A stretch of DNA of 64,000 nucleotides, from contig JAJSPD010000016.1 of the NCBI GenBank assembly GCA_021307315.1, forward strand, positions 744,001-808,000, given 5' to 3'. The notes under the pieces were generated by a model. That model searched no databases, was not told where the DNA came from, and saw only the letters and a program-made list of their open reading frames with translations. Source of the stretch: Bisporella sp. PMI_857 (lineage: Eukaryota; Ascomycota; Leotiomycetes; Helotiales; Helotiaceae). Below are positions 1-14,300 of this stretch, piece by piece; the stretch's first letter is position 1; every line of letters begins with the position of its first letter. Both the position numbers and the translations under genes were made by a program.

Positions 1-791
1 CCCAACGAGTTATGAACTCGCAACGATTTCATTACATTGCGGCCGACCTCACGGAAGATGGCAGCGCAACACGCGTAATTTCTGAAGCGACGTCTTGGAA
101 CAACGGACAGGCGCCGGACATTGTCTGGTGCGTCGCCGGATCTTCATACCCGAAGCTCTTTATTGAGACACCAATATCGAAGATGCGCGAACAAATGGAC
201 GTAAACTACTGGTCGTGCGCTACCATGGCGCATGCGATATTGACAGAATGGCTGAACCCGGAATCCAACCTCAAAGGCAAGGAGAAACATCTGATATTTA
301 CTAGCTCATTGGTCGCCTTCTACACCGTTACAGGCTATGGGCCATATTCGCCAGCAAAGGCAGCCATTAAAAGTTTAAGCGATACTTTGGTGCAGGAAGT
401 GCTACTATATCAAGAGGATGTGAAGGTGCACACTGTTTTCCCAGGTGGCATATCGAGTCCTGGATTCGAGAATGAGAATCTGACAAAACCTGCCGTGACA
501 CACATCTTAGAAGAGCCTGATACAGGTTCTATTCAGACACCAGATGAAGCTGCAAAGAGAGCAGTTCAGGGCCTCGAGAATGGCGATTACTTAATCACAT
601 TGAACTTTTTTGGACAGTTGATGAGAGCAGCTGCATGGGGTGGAAGCGCGAGAAACAACTGGATCACCGACACGCTTCTCTCGTGGGCCCTAACTGCTGC
701 ATGGCCTCTCATTGGCAGAGATATCGATGGCAAGGTGAAGAAATATGCCAAAAAACATGGGCATCCAAGTACATACCCGAAGAAAGATTAA
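1..791 (+). CDS. TSC10: 3-ketosphinganine (3-dehydrosphinganine) reductase, C-terminal part, 5' truncated by window edge
   Basis: NADPH-dependent short-chain dehydrogenase that reduces 3-ketosphinganine to dihydrosphingosine, the second step of sphingolipid synthesis, at the ER membrane. The frame is open from the first bases of the window through the first ATG at 12, so the true start lies upstream and the N-terminal GxxxGxG nucleotide loop is missing. Visible SDR features are the strand ending in CVAGSS, the catalytic serine in IFTSSLVAFY, and the Tyr-x-x-x-Lys pair in YSPAK. After it come VHTVFPGGISSPGF, typical of the TSC10 branch, and a C-terminal hydrophobic stretch (LLSWALTAAWPLI) that fits membrane anchoring. 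The frame ends at a TAA at 789-791 with a basic tail. No intron is visible in this part. Family identity rests on motif recognition, and another SDR of the same branch is the only serious alternative. Confidence 0.85.
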   Translation, partial: QRVMNSQRFHYIAADLTEDGSATRVISEATSWNNGQAPDIVWCVAGSSYPKLFIETPISKMREQMDVNYWSCATMAHAILTEWLNPESNLKGKEKHLIFTSSLVAFYTVTGYGPYSPAKAAIKSLSDTLVQEVLLYQEDVKVHTVFPGGISSPGFENENLTKPAVTHILEEPDTGSIQTPDEAAKRAVQGLENGDYLITLNFFGQLMRAAAWGGSARNNWITDTLLSWALTAAWPLIGRDIDGKVKKYAKKHGHPSTYPKKD

Positions 792-1174
792 GTGGAGAGA
801 ATACTACACCTTAAGAAGTTACTCGACCTTCCAATCGTATTAAATCTGGTGTTGAAACAGCCAATGTCTCCGCCAGTGCGCATGCTCAGGTTGTCTTGCT
901 ATGTTATTTTGTCGTTTTACTGTTTACATTCATCAAGCTCTAATGGTGTTTTTTTAACAACACTTCATCCAATACTCAGGTCTTCACCCCTGCCGACTAT
1001 CGCCATGCTTGATTCTCAGACATCAATTACTGCCTGATCTGGTGAAATATGCATGGCTTACATAACACCTCAGCCTTACGCATTAGACCTTGAAGTCCAG
1101 CTTCCTACTCAATTTACTCCTATCCGCACACAATTTGGCATCATCTCTGCAACAGCATCCCTTACATAGTCACA
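792..1174. other. intergenic, no gene seen
   Basis: About 380 bases between the reductase stop and the broken HET gene. A short open frame at 792-1037 has no recognisable motif. The stretch probably holds the 3' end of the reductase transcript. Confidence 0.5.
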
Positions 1175-2940
1175 ATGTCCGCAAGAACCAAGTACAAATT
1201 CTCGAAGCTTACAGAGGGTGACTCAATCAGGCTAGTAGTGCTTCTGCCGTCAGCTGAACTCGAGACCCCAATTCATTGCTTCTTAACCCATAGCACTTTA
1301 TCCTTTCATTATCACAATATTGCGGATAGTTATGTCGCATTATCCTATGTTTTGGGGAGATGTCAATGACTGTGTTATAATATGGGTTGAGGAAGAAGAA
1401 CTAGAAGTCACAGCTTCACTAGAATTTACTCTTCGCCATATTCGCGACCCAGCGAGGGAAGTGAAAATCTGGGCTAATGGGGTTTGTATCAATCAATCGG
1501 ATTTGGAGGAGCGAAATCAACAAGTCGCACAGATGGCCTCTGTGTGCTCCACCGCGCAGCACACAATAATTTTCCTCGGCAGCGCGACAGCCAGTTCTGA
1601 TCTCCTCTTCAGTAGAGCTATGCTTTGGCCTAGCGCGAGCACTCATCTAGAGGTGTCACAATCGCGGGCATTGGCGCATGGAGCTTGTGACCACGAGATG
1701 CTTGGATTAGATGTTCTATCTAGGCCATGGTTCACTCGTGTTTGGGTTCTCTAAGAACTTGTGATGTCGCGAGATCCTTGGGTCCAGTGTGATACTACTC
1801 GCTTAAGATGGGACGTGTTTTTCAAGAGCATCCCCTGGCAGTTGAAGATCGAACATCCAATAGTCAAAATGAACGAGACTAGGTATCAGAGTATGGCTTT
1901 ACTAGCTGGAACATATGCAAAAAGCCCGTATTCATCCTTGTTCGAAGTGGTGGTTGCTCGACGAGGATTTGGACTTGCAGATCCTAGAGATATGTTATAA
2001 GCCCATTTGGGAATATGTGATATTGAGCCTTTAGCGATCAATATTGACTATAGTTTGAGCCGCGCAGAGGTATACGAGCGCTTTACCGTGCAAAATTTAA
2101 GGTTCTTTGGAAAGCAGCGTATGAGGGTTGTGTTCTATGAAGCTGAAGAACGTGCCACAGATGTTATGAAGCGTAGACTGACTTACCCTCTTGGGTCCCC
2201 AACTGGTCAGTTCCCGGCCAGAACTCACAGAAACTGCCATTAGCACCAGCAGACACAAATACGCTTTGGGTTTGTGAGCAATGCGACGTACAACACCCTG
2301 TTCCTGGTATTCTGGCTGTTTTTGGGAGCGAATACGGCACCGTCATAAATACTATGTTCAAGCGGGAAGGTCACACGCCAGGGAGACATGCTGGTTTGTG
2401 GTCTATAGGGCTTAACCTCGGATCGCAAAGCCTAGCTTCAAAGCAGGCTGACGATATTGTTGATTCGTTGTATAGCGTTTGTATTAAGAATGACAGTTGG
2501 GGGAAATTCATTTGCAATTGACACTATCCCTCATACTATGGTGGAGCTCTTCCATAGATTTTAAGGATTTTTGGCAATGGTTTGAGCTGACAAAGACTTC
2601 TGTACATCCCTCGGGCCACGAATGAGCATGTGGTTGCTTCTTGCCTATTGTGTATGTTTGGACTCGATGAGCAATGATATGATACGGTTTGATCAACGGA
2701 TACAGTACCACGAGGAGATAAATAGGAATACAAGAAATTTCAAGCGTTCAACAGTAGCAGAATACTCCTCTACTGATACAGTCACCATAAACATTATTTT
2801 GGGCGCTGCTAAAGCATATGCTTTAGGTCCAATGGTGGCTGTTACTACATGTGTATTGTTGAGGTTCCACCTTCAACTTTGCCTGGGGACATACTTAGTG
2901 AGATATGTCTACACTAGCTCATGGTTCTGTGGCCGACACG
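1175..2940 (+). pseudogene. HET-domain (heterokaryon incompatibility) gene, broken
   Basis: HET proteins act in non-self recognition after hyphal fusion. The relic starts with an ATG at 1175 and keeps the HET signature in order: YVALSY, then WGDVNDC, then WANGVCINQSDLEERNQQVA, TIIFLG and RPWFTRVWVL. It is broken at least three times. An extra T near 1351 shifts the frame inside the LSYxWG motif. A TAA at 1752-1754 stands where relatives have a glutamine (VLQEL). Another TAA at 1998-2000 interrupts the conserved DPRDM-x-AHLG segment. Downstream of about 2190 the frame shifts again and only scraps of the C-terminal region can be read (for example KDFWQWFELTKTSV near 2565). The 3' limit is approximate. 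The CAA to TAA change fits C-to-T mutation. An intact HET gene lies at 26120-28249, but the two are not obviously close copies. Confidence 0.8.
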
Positions 2941-3573
2941 GGATTTGAGTGACAACCTCGACAGTCATATTAGAAACTGTTACCATCGCTCCCATGCAGC
3001 CTGTGTTCGGTGTCTTTATGATTCTCGTGCCTCTAGAGATAGCAGCATACAACGCGTTACTTTCGTTGCTCTCGAACCTGTTGGAGGAACGCAGAGCAAG
3101 AATGAATTGAAGACTTGAGAGACGTCCTGAATTTGGAAGAGTTCCATCGGATTCCGCCTTCTGGCAATAATATAGGCAATACAACAAGTTTTGCGATTCA
3201 CTAAGGTTTCCTGTGTTCAGAATGTTTCGATCTCACCGTGAAGAATCTAGACGTTTCGAGTCGAGGAAACATCCTGGATATCTATTAAGCAACCCCTCTC
3301 ATCACCATCTCCTATCAAAATCAACAAACATATCTCACCCTGCAACCACTAAAGCGCGACAAAACCACAGAACCTAAGTTCAGGGCTCATATGAATTTCA
3401 ACCAATAGCCATCATCCCAAATCCAATTCCCACTGACACATGCACCATGACCCGGCCGTCAGGGGCTTATTCCCGGACGATTACCGCACGCCGACGCGGG
3501 GTCCCCACGTTCTACTACAAAACATTCCACCGAGGTTTCTCATGTCCTCACCTAGATGATCTAGCTTCAAAGG
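2941..3573. other. intergenic or decayed sequence
   Basis: No assignable gene. A hydrophobic frame at about 2947-3118 (MQPVFGVFMILVPLEIAAYN) follows a stop codon and may be another piece of the decayed HET gene or chance. The last 300 bases probably hold the promoter of the SDH flavoprotein gene. A 210-base frame from 3447 lies in another frame from exon 1 of that gene. Confidence 0.35.
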
Positions 3574-5832
<2,259 letters not shown>

Positions 5833-6609
5833 ATTTAAACTAGATAAATTGGAATAATTAATGATTTAGGGTTTGATGACTAGACCACTGTGAAGTTAAT
5901 GAACAAGCGAGGTTCAATCATGTAGGCAGAACATCCGGCAGTCTATGCTTCGAATACATTGCCAACAGCCCATATCAAAGAAGATTTGTCCTGGAGAAGA
6001 GATAGTTAGAAAGAATGATACAATGAACATACAATAGTGGGAGAGTTGCTGGGATTAGGTGGGAGGAGGCCAACTTAGCGATAAACGACATATGATGAGG
6101 TTGTGGCAATATACAACTAAAAAAAGGCTGTCGCCTTTGTTTATGCCTAACGCCGCAGCTCCCTACAGGCATCTCGCTCTAGTCTATGTCGAAAGGCCAA
6201 GGGCAACAAGGGCTCAATAGCTTAACAGATATGGACCAGATATCGCCAAGTCGACTGCTCTCGTCCATGGTAGCTGAGAGTTTTGAGGTAAACCATGCGC
6301 GGTATCAAGCTTGCCAGAGAGTATCAAGTGTGTATCGGAGAATAACGGCGATGCATCGAAAGGATAACCTCAAGATACCAATATCAGGGTACCATTCCAC
6401 GTTCACGTGAGTGATTAGTTCTATGACCCAATTATCTCAGCTGTAATGGAAAGGTTGAATAAGCAATCTCGATAAGCAGAAGTAAATTCGTGAAGGCGCG
6501 AAGCAAGGACGGCGAGCTATCAGCTATACTACGATGAAAACATCTTTAATTCAAGTAATGATCTTCAAGTGACTTCACATGTGCGGTGGGATACAGCTTA
6601 ATGCTTTCA
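5833..6609. other. intergenic, no supported gene
   Basis: AT-leaning spacer after the SDH gene. A 74-codon frame at 6186-6410 has no recognisable motif and is not called. Confidence 0.4.
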
Positions 6610-8115
6610 TCATAGGACTTTGAACATGCAGTATTTGCTGGTATCTATGGGAAGATTGAGCTTAATAGCTGAGCCAAGGCCAGGATTCCATAAATGTACG
6701 CCAATACCATGAGACATGCATTGCCCATCATTTGCGGAAGTAAAGAATCCCTCGTGAGCCTCAGATCGGAAAGATACTGGGATAACCTTGGATGACAAAT
6801 CGCCCAGTAGTCAACAAAAAAGCAACAAACGAGAAAGCCTATCATTGGATACCAAGAAACGGGTTGCGGGAACACTTCCGTAAGCGCCAGGTTTAACATA
6901 CCGAAGCAAGATCCAAGATATGGAGTCAACGAATATATGTTAAAGTCAAAAAGTTGGGATCTTGAAAGGCGCTTAGATCTCTAGGTAATCATACGTAGGC
7001 AAGTCCACATCGCCATGGATTCGCCCTTTCGGATCGTGAAATATGGGCTACGGCTCTTGGATCGAAAGCCTTTGTAAATTTATGGGGGAGGGGCACCGTT
7101 GTTTAGCTGAGCTAGCGCGGGATTAGCTCTTGAACGATGGTTGTACGCGCATGTTTGCAGAAAATTTGGGTTTGGATATCACCACCATCATAACATGTAA
7201 CATTCATGTCTTGCGTGCTTATCATATGGCTATACAAACATTTTTGCTCTCGAGGAGTACATATCGGGGTCCTTTGCCTCTGAGCTGTGGATCATACCAC
7301 ATATCCACAGCGTCCCATATCCCGCAAGATCATACCCTTTTTTGATGGTTACAGCCAGGTATCAGATAGATTCCACGTTGTGGCGATGATTTGTGAAATC
7401 TCAGCCACAAACATGGTCGCCGAGCTTGTGTTGCCCAAAGCGTTCGATAGATATTCAACCAGAAGTATAAGGCTTCCTAGTATCAAGATTGTGGAGATCT
7501 TGCTGGAATAGGTAAAATTTAAGTTGTGTTGGATAGTGTGATTGTCCGAATGAAGGAACTCTGGCGCACGGCAATGCACCATTAGAATTGACTCAGGGGG
7601 ACGAAGTGACGCTGAATTGGTCTTCAAGCGCCTTATCGTCGCGGGAGACCTGAATGGCCAGCCTTGTACAATGTTGGGGGGTCCACGGACCTGCCGATCA
7701 TGAGAACGGGAGATGGGCAAAAGGGACGCTATAGAGGTGCAATCACCCGAGGACCATGAGCTGACTCGCGTCAATAGTCGATGTATCAATTCAATTTATG
7801 GAACTCTCTCGACTGGTCTTCGAAGCTCGGATGAACTCGAACAGTCGGCAAGGCCAGATATCGGATTCCAAATTATGGTTTGTAACTAGGAAGAGAATTT
7901 CAACCACAAGTTGGTATTGTGCTTCAGGAATAAGAGTGTTTGCACGATATGGTGCTGGTGATGAGAGCATAGAAGAGCCGCACATCAGGTTGGTGGGACA
8001 AAAACGTTGTGTAAACCTCCCCAATGTCCGAATACCAACCCAGAGAGCCACTAAATTGCAGAAACTCAGCTATGTACTCTGGTGGTGTGCAACCTCAATG
8101 CCTACTACCTACGCA
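6610..8115 (-). pseudogene. possible decayed gene for a polytopic membrane protein, family not recognised
   Basis: Three minus-strand frames follow each other: 8051-7791, 7789-7349 and 6929-6645. They contain hydrophobic segments such as VVEILFLVTN, ISTILILGSLILLVEYL, MIGFLVCCFFVDYW and CLMVLAYIYGILALAQLL, the last just before a stop. Stops and frame changes separate them, and I could not find splice sites that join all three. This suggests an eroded multi-pass membrane protein, but neither family nor exact limits can be given. Plus-strand frames in the same interval look like shadows. Confidence 0.3.
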
Positions 8116-9966
8116 ATATAAGTGATATGGCATAATTCATATAGACGAAGTATTCTTCAATGAAGCGCTACTCATTTTCGTTTAGTTTCACGCTGCCGCG
8201 TATTATCGAGGCCTTGCTTTCCAAAACGCCAAATACTTTCATTCTCAAACCTCAAGGGAGTCAGGGACGAAAGAGACCAAATTTCGTCACCGGGACGGCG
8301 CAATCAATGCATGGGCGACAACTCCAAATTTTCTCCGCCATGGCGGAGGGGAGCTAGAAGGGCCGTGGGGAAAGATCAAGACGGGGAAACCAACTGGAGT
8401 GGACCAGACCGCCCCGGTAACCCGGGAAGCTGTGGCAGGTCGCCAGTATTGAGGAACGAGACACAAAATTCTGGTACCACGATCCAGAGGCTTGAGGAGG
8501 GAGATACTGGTTGCTAGGACAGCTTTACTGGAATTATCCCTTGGGGCATATTTGGAATATCGAGTGTAGCAAAGACGTTTGTTTTAGACGCGCCAGCCCT
8601 GTTGAGACGGGATTTGAGCGAACAAACTCTAGACCAAGATCAGCTTGAACAGGTTGGAGAGTAATAGCAATCAAGACCTTGTGATGAGGATAATGGCAAG
8701 CTCGCCACGCTGAAATGACAGGTGAAAGAAAAAGATTATTACACACTTGTAAAGACACCAACCGCAAAACTGGTACAGGCTGCTGACTGTTGCTTTTTGG
8801 GGTTCATTCCCCCCCCTCAAAAGCCGTCGTCATCGCTTCAGCTGGTCTGTGCCGTCTTTTTTTGTGCGACATCACGCACTGTTCAGCAGGAGTTCCATGC
8901 CTGTTCGAACTCTAATGGGGGGGACCAGTCAGCGGAGTTCATTGCCTGTTGGACCACTCGACTTACTGTACAGTAGTACTTGTCCGTACATACGCTAAGT
9001 TCGAGCACAGTACCACACCGCACGCCGTGCAGTGCAGTGGGTGAGCCACATGCTGAAATTCACAAGACACTACTGTAGACTAGAGCTGGGCATTCAACCA
9101 CACAAGACTGCGAAAGCCCTGCAAGCCTGAAGAGATGGCGCTGACCAGGGGGGCTTGATGGAGGGGTGATGGGGTTCAGGAACAGCGGCATAGAAACCCC
9201 CCGACCACCGAACGCCTCAAGCCCTCAAGCCTGAACCAAAGCCTAACCCTAAGCCCAAACTTAACCCTAAACCGCCGCCCATTCAGTTGGATTTGGAAAA
9301 ATGATATTGGTTGCATCCAGTAGGTCGGTAAATTTGCCATGTCGCCCTTTCTTTCTCTCTCTTTTGTCGCCGCAACTTCATTCTCCTTCCCAGATGCAAC
9401 CATGCATCCAAACCCCATATCCCGTCGACTTCACATCCACTGTGGTGCCGTTTCAACCGTCGTCTTTTCGGTCTGCAAATATATAAGTAGCCTCTCTAGT
9501 CCCCGCCGCGACTGGTGCTCGACATGTCATCGCAAGTTGCGGATGATTCAATATCATCTTGTTTACTTCCTCTCGCTCCTCCTCTTTTTCGTCTAGTGCC
9601 CTTAATCAAAGAGAACGAGAGTGAAAGAAACAGACAGACAACAGATAGAGAGTTTGAGCTAGGTCAAAGCAAACTTGTTCTTGTGGATTGATCGTTGTCC
9701 AAGCGCTTTGCTTTCGTCTCCACCAAGTCAAACTCGAGCCCCTCTACCAGCCTTGACTATACTTGACACCGCAAGCATCTAGGCTGATCGATGTGACCTG
9801 CTCGGTTCATCTATTCAAATAGTGGTCGAATAGCTTTACTCGATTAACTGTGTTAGGAAAGCTCAAAAGAACTCGTACACAGGTAAACTCACAATCTTCC
9901 TCGTTGCTCCTAATGGCAAGTCATTTGCTCATCATTGATACCATAGATTTGACGTGCCGTAGCGCC
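8116..9966. other. gene-free stretch: decayed sequence, telomere-like motifs, then promoter/5' leader
   Basis: No protein gene is supported. A 16-base perfect palindrome CTCCGCCATGGCGGAG lies around 8333-8348. Positions 9236-9275 hold two partial runs of CCCTAA-type sequence. From about 9340 the strand becomes C/T-rich with long pyrimidine tracts (CTTTCTTTCTCTCTCTTTTG), which fits the promoter and long 5' leader of the gene starting at 9967. An in-frame upstream extension to 9850 exists but does not look coding. Confidence 0.45.
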
Positions 9967-10695
9967 ATGGCCTCCTTTACACAACCCGGCTCTTCGTCCC
10001 ACCATGCCGCCTATGAAGCATTCCAAAGCTATGCCAACCCCTCCGGGTCGTCCGCATATGGCCAGCAGCAATTCCCCCCTCCACAGTTTGACATCATAGA
10101 CTGGTATCCAAATTTCCAATCATGCCACCGATATTTCCTCGACCACGCACAGCATAGCTCGCCAGTTCAAGCCCTTGCAGCCTTCATTAACATACGTCTG
10201 CCATACCAAAAACACCCTAACCCGGTATTATCTTCCTCCTCTTCGTCACCCCGCAGTGCTGGACAACTGCCACAGTTTAGTCCGTTTGGCGCCGCGATAC
10301 AGCCTGGTGGAAATGCACATTGCGTGTCACTAATACCATATATAAGGAGATTGATAGTGACAGGCCATGATAGACACTCAATTTTGCACGGGTTCTTCGG
10401 GGACGATTGGGTGAAAGGTGTTGGGCCTTTGCACGAGATCGAAAGGAGGAACTACTTGTTCGCAGCCAAAAGCCAGGCTTGGTTGAAGGTCAAACAACAC
10501 TATGACATGTCGCTGGATGAAACCTGTCCCTTTCTAAAGCCACTCAGCGATGTTTCGGATGCGGAGATACAGGCTGCAGAATCGGCGTGGAGCGACTGGC
10601 TAGCAATGGAAGACTGGATGTTAGGACCTAGGGCGCCAGAGAACCTCACGAGAGGTGTAAGCTCACCTCATGTGAAGCGGGAACCGCACGATTAG
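9967..10695 (+). CDS. conserved fungal protein of the group named 'ILP is an apoptosis inhibitor'
   Basis: Single-exon gene for 242 residues. I chose the ATG at 9967 because the conserved-looking protein begins there (MASFTQPGSSSHH) and the context GCCATGG is strong; in-frame codons continue back to 9850. After a Ser/Gln/Pro-rich N-terminus of about 40 residues comes the conserved part: FDIIDWYPNFQSCHRYFLDH, then VQALAAFINIRLPYQ. A low-complexity insert follows, then VSLIPYIRRLIVTG, LHGFFGDDWVKGVGPLHE, RRNYLFAAKS and WLAMEDWMLGPRAP. This arrangement matches a protein widely annotated in filamentous ascomycetes under the name above. To my knowledge the name is transferred and no biochemical function is established. 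No membrane segment or signal peptide is seen. Confidence 0.75.
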   Translation: MASFTQPGSSSHHAAYEAFQSYANPSGSSAYGQQQFPPPQFDIIDWYPNFQSCHRYFLDHAQHSSPVQALAAFINIRLPYQKHPNPVLSSSSSSPRSAGQLPQFSPFGAAIQPGGNAHCVSLIPYIRRLIVTGHDRHSILHGFFGDDWVKGVGPLHEIERRNYLFAAKSQAWLKVKQHYDMSLDETCPFLKPLSDVSDAEIQAAESAWSDWLAMEDWMLGPRAPENLTRGVSSPHVKREPHD

Positions 10696-11325
10696 GATAT
10701 AATGGCTAATACGATATGGCGAGCCATGAAAGAAAGCCTACGAATGCTACCATGGTTGTGCTTGTGGTTGGATTTGGCTAGCATGACAAATGAGAAATTC
10801 CTAGAGTTGTGTACAACCTGGACCACAGCACTACTTTACATAACCCCAAAAAGTTTGCTAGCCTTAATCCAATATATACAGCGTCTTCATTGTGCCATTT
10901 CTACCCCATCATCAACCTCAACTTCCAATTTTGTTGGAACACCCAGTGCTATGCTGCAAGGCTGAAGTACCAAGGTCAACTCCCAAATGCCCAGGATAAA
11001 CGACATTCTCTGCCGAGCTACATCCCGAATATGGAAATCCATTGGTCTTTTGAAAGTCTGCATAAATTTGTTCAAGTCTGTTCATTGTAAAAAGCCTTAG
11101 TAAGAATATAATCAATCAAGGTTCAACATTTCCTCCCAACTGTAAATTCTTTGCCTCATGTATTGCAGTCTTGGCTTCGCCGCCTTGGCTTGGCAGCCTC
11201 GGGACGTCATTCAAGCGTGAGCTGCCAAAAAGCTTCCCAAGCTTCCTCTAGTCCAACACAGTTTCAACCGAGCCACCATGCGCCAAACTCGAAACCTTCG
11301 CTTTCGATGATAGATTGAATGTTCT
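10696..11325. other. intergenic, no gene seen
   Basis: Spacer between the ILP-type gene and MED5. Overlapping short frames at 10702-11115 on both strands show no motif or coding character. Confidence 0.5.
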
Positions 11326-14300
11326 ATGACAATGTCTGCTGCGAAATCGTGGACGCAGTTTCTCTCGCTGTGTCTACTGAAACGTCCCGACGAAGAGGAG
11401 TTCGCCAACTACCTCCAGCTGCAGCATAATGCACATCCGATCTCCCCACTACAGCTCTGCGATCTATTCCTGCGTCCCACGGAGCACAATGCATATTCGC
11501 TGGATGTCCAGGTTCGGGAGTGTCTGCCCATAATGCAGAAGCTTGGGCTGATTCATGTGCCTGCTGTTCTCAAGATTTTGTTGAGGTACTCGACATTCGG
11601 CAGCCATGCAAATGCCTTGCAAGGTGCAGACGCGATTGAGAACAAGAACCTTGTGACGAAGAGGTGGAAGAGCTCTTATTACTCCGATGAGATGATTATA
11701 TATAAAATGGCGAGGATTATCACAAGTGGAGGAACACCCGAAAGCACACAGCAAGCAGTCGAGCTGTTGCTAGTTTCTATACAGTGGATAGAGCTAGTTG
11801 CTCATTCGGGCCAGAACGTCAATGATATGCTGATGCCTACCTCGATACAGACAGAGATACGAGATGCGACCACTGCGTTGGCCACTCTAATGGTCGCGGT
11901 GATTGACAATGCTACCGTGCAACAAGCAATTATGAAAGGAAATACCCCGAAAGGAACAGGGAATCGTCTTTCAAGGGCCTTGGCCAATTTTATTTCTCTG
12001 CTTCAGCATGCCCCTGCTATTGTAGAGCGCTTGCAAGTGTTCCACACCCAAACTCTTGTTACCATTCAACCTGTTGATAAAAAAGAGATGACGGCGAGTA
12101 AGGAGATTGACGAGATGCTTGGTCAAGGAATTGAATTGGTTCCTGATGACGTGACTGTATCTGATATACCTATTGTACAATCTAGGGCAGGGCTGTATAT
12201 TTACTTTAATGCCTTGGTAAGTTCATGCAAGTGCGGTTTCGTCCATGCTAATTATTTAATAGCTTGTTGGAAGACCTTTGATGGATGATAGCCAAATAAT
12301 AAATTATCTCCAAACTCGATATGCTGTGGGTTGTGTCTTGATCTTGATTAAACTATGCTAAGCATGCTAGGGAGATGCGCAATATATGGCCGAAGCTCTG
12401 ATCATAGCCGCATTTGATGTACTGGCTAATGTTACTTGGCGCAAAGACAACAATGACAAAGAGCAAAGCAAATTTGTTTTCCAGTCATTCCTCATGAACA
12501 AAGTACCTCTCCTAATTGCTCAATTATATGAAACCTACTTTCCTCCAGTCACATCTGAGGTTTGTATTGGAAATGCCCTTGCTCAAGTGTCCACGAATTT
12601 ATTCCCTACCTTCTTCTCACTAGGTGCCGACTCCAGCTATGACAACATGTTTTCGGGCTCAGTGCGGCAAGACTTCTGCTTTGCATGTTGTCTGCATGGA
12701 TTATTAGAGGAGTCGAGTATCGAGACCCTGCTTGGCGATGTGCCAATGTCGAGTCTTCCGGCTGCCGGCAAACACAACAAAGAGAGTCTATTCCAGCAGT
12801 GTTTGTCAGATCCAGAGAAGTCAGATGCTTTGATTGAAGAGTTAGAAAACATGGATGGGAATGTTGGAGCTGTCAGTCAGGCAATCACCATGGTATGTGG
12901 CGAGCCGCCTTGTCGAGTAGTCAGTCATCCCTGCTAATGTAAACAGTTCATAAGACAATTATGCCGTAACAAAGACACGATGTCTCTCAAGTCTCTCTGC
13001 GCAAAGCTTGCTCGGAAAGGAGCCTACCTGGATGTGATGCTTCTCTTCGATAAGCCGCAAACTATCCTGCAACCTCTATGCGAACTGTTGGATTCTTGGA
13101 GCTATGAGGAAGATCAGGGTGAGTATCAGCCAGTGTATGAAGAATTTGGTTCAATACTCCTCCTTGTTCTGGCGTTTGTATACCGCTATGATTTATCCAT
13201 CATCGATATTGGAATCAATTCTACTTCATCTTTTGTCTCCAAACTCCTGAAACAAGGCGGTTTGTCCAGGCTATCAGATTCTCTTTCACAAACCGAAAAA
13301 AATCAGCTGCATGGATGGATTATCGGATTGTTTGATAACGAGAGTAGTGGACTTGGTGATGAACTCATGTCGACCTGTCCGCCACGAGATTTCTATCTTC
13401 TAGTGCCCAATCTCTTCCAAGAGATTATTCTCGCATTTTCAAATAATTATTTGTCAGAAGAAAGCCTCAAAGGTGGCTTAGAGTATCTCGCGGAGCCGTT
13501 CTTACTCCCTGCACTGATTCCGGGGATCAACTGGTTGAGCTCACACCTCTGGGAGTCTCGTGGAGATGCCAATGCAGTGCTCCAAATACTGAGCACCTTA
13601 GTCAATAACCCAAATACTAGTTCAGGTACAAGCGAAGCATCTCATTTACTCAACTCTGTTCTAAACATTATCGCGAAAAGCCTTGAGCACTCCCTTCGGT
13701 GGCTTCAACGCGGCGAACCTACTCGACAAGACATCGAGCCTCTTTTGAAAACGATACGACCAAATATGGGCTGGGAACGGCGTGGCGCAAGTGATCACAT
13801 CGAACTTGAGTCATGGACTAAGGCAGATAATAACCACGTTGGTATGACAGCCATTCTACGAACGACTATTCTTGGTCTAGTGCAATGGGCCCTTAATCCT
13901 GTAAGTTGACTCTCTGATTAAGAATGTCTCTATGACCATTATAGCAAGTCGTTTGCTCCTTCAATTGCAAGCTACGATGATGTCAAAATTTGTAGATACG
14001 TTAAGGCACTCCCCTCCAAACATGATATTTATTGATTCTCGTCCACATATATAGAACAATTTTAACATTTTACTTGTCCATAGGGAGCCGTGAATGTCAA
14101 CCCCACGGCCTATACACATCGTCAGATTCTGGTGGGCAATCGTATTTTGACCGCAAAGAAGGTTCTATCTATTATCATCGATGAGGTGAAAGGACAGACG
14201 GATTTAGGGAACGGTGGAGCAATAATCGATGTTGCAACAGCTCTTATTTGTGCTCCGGATACCGCATCGTGGGAGCAAGGTGTAAGCTGCCAAAATCAAG

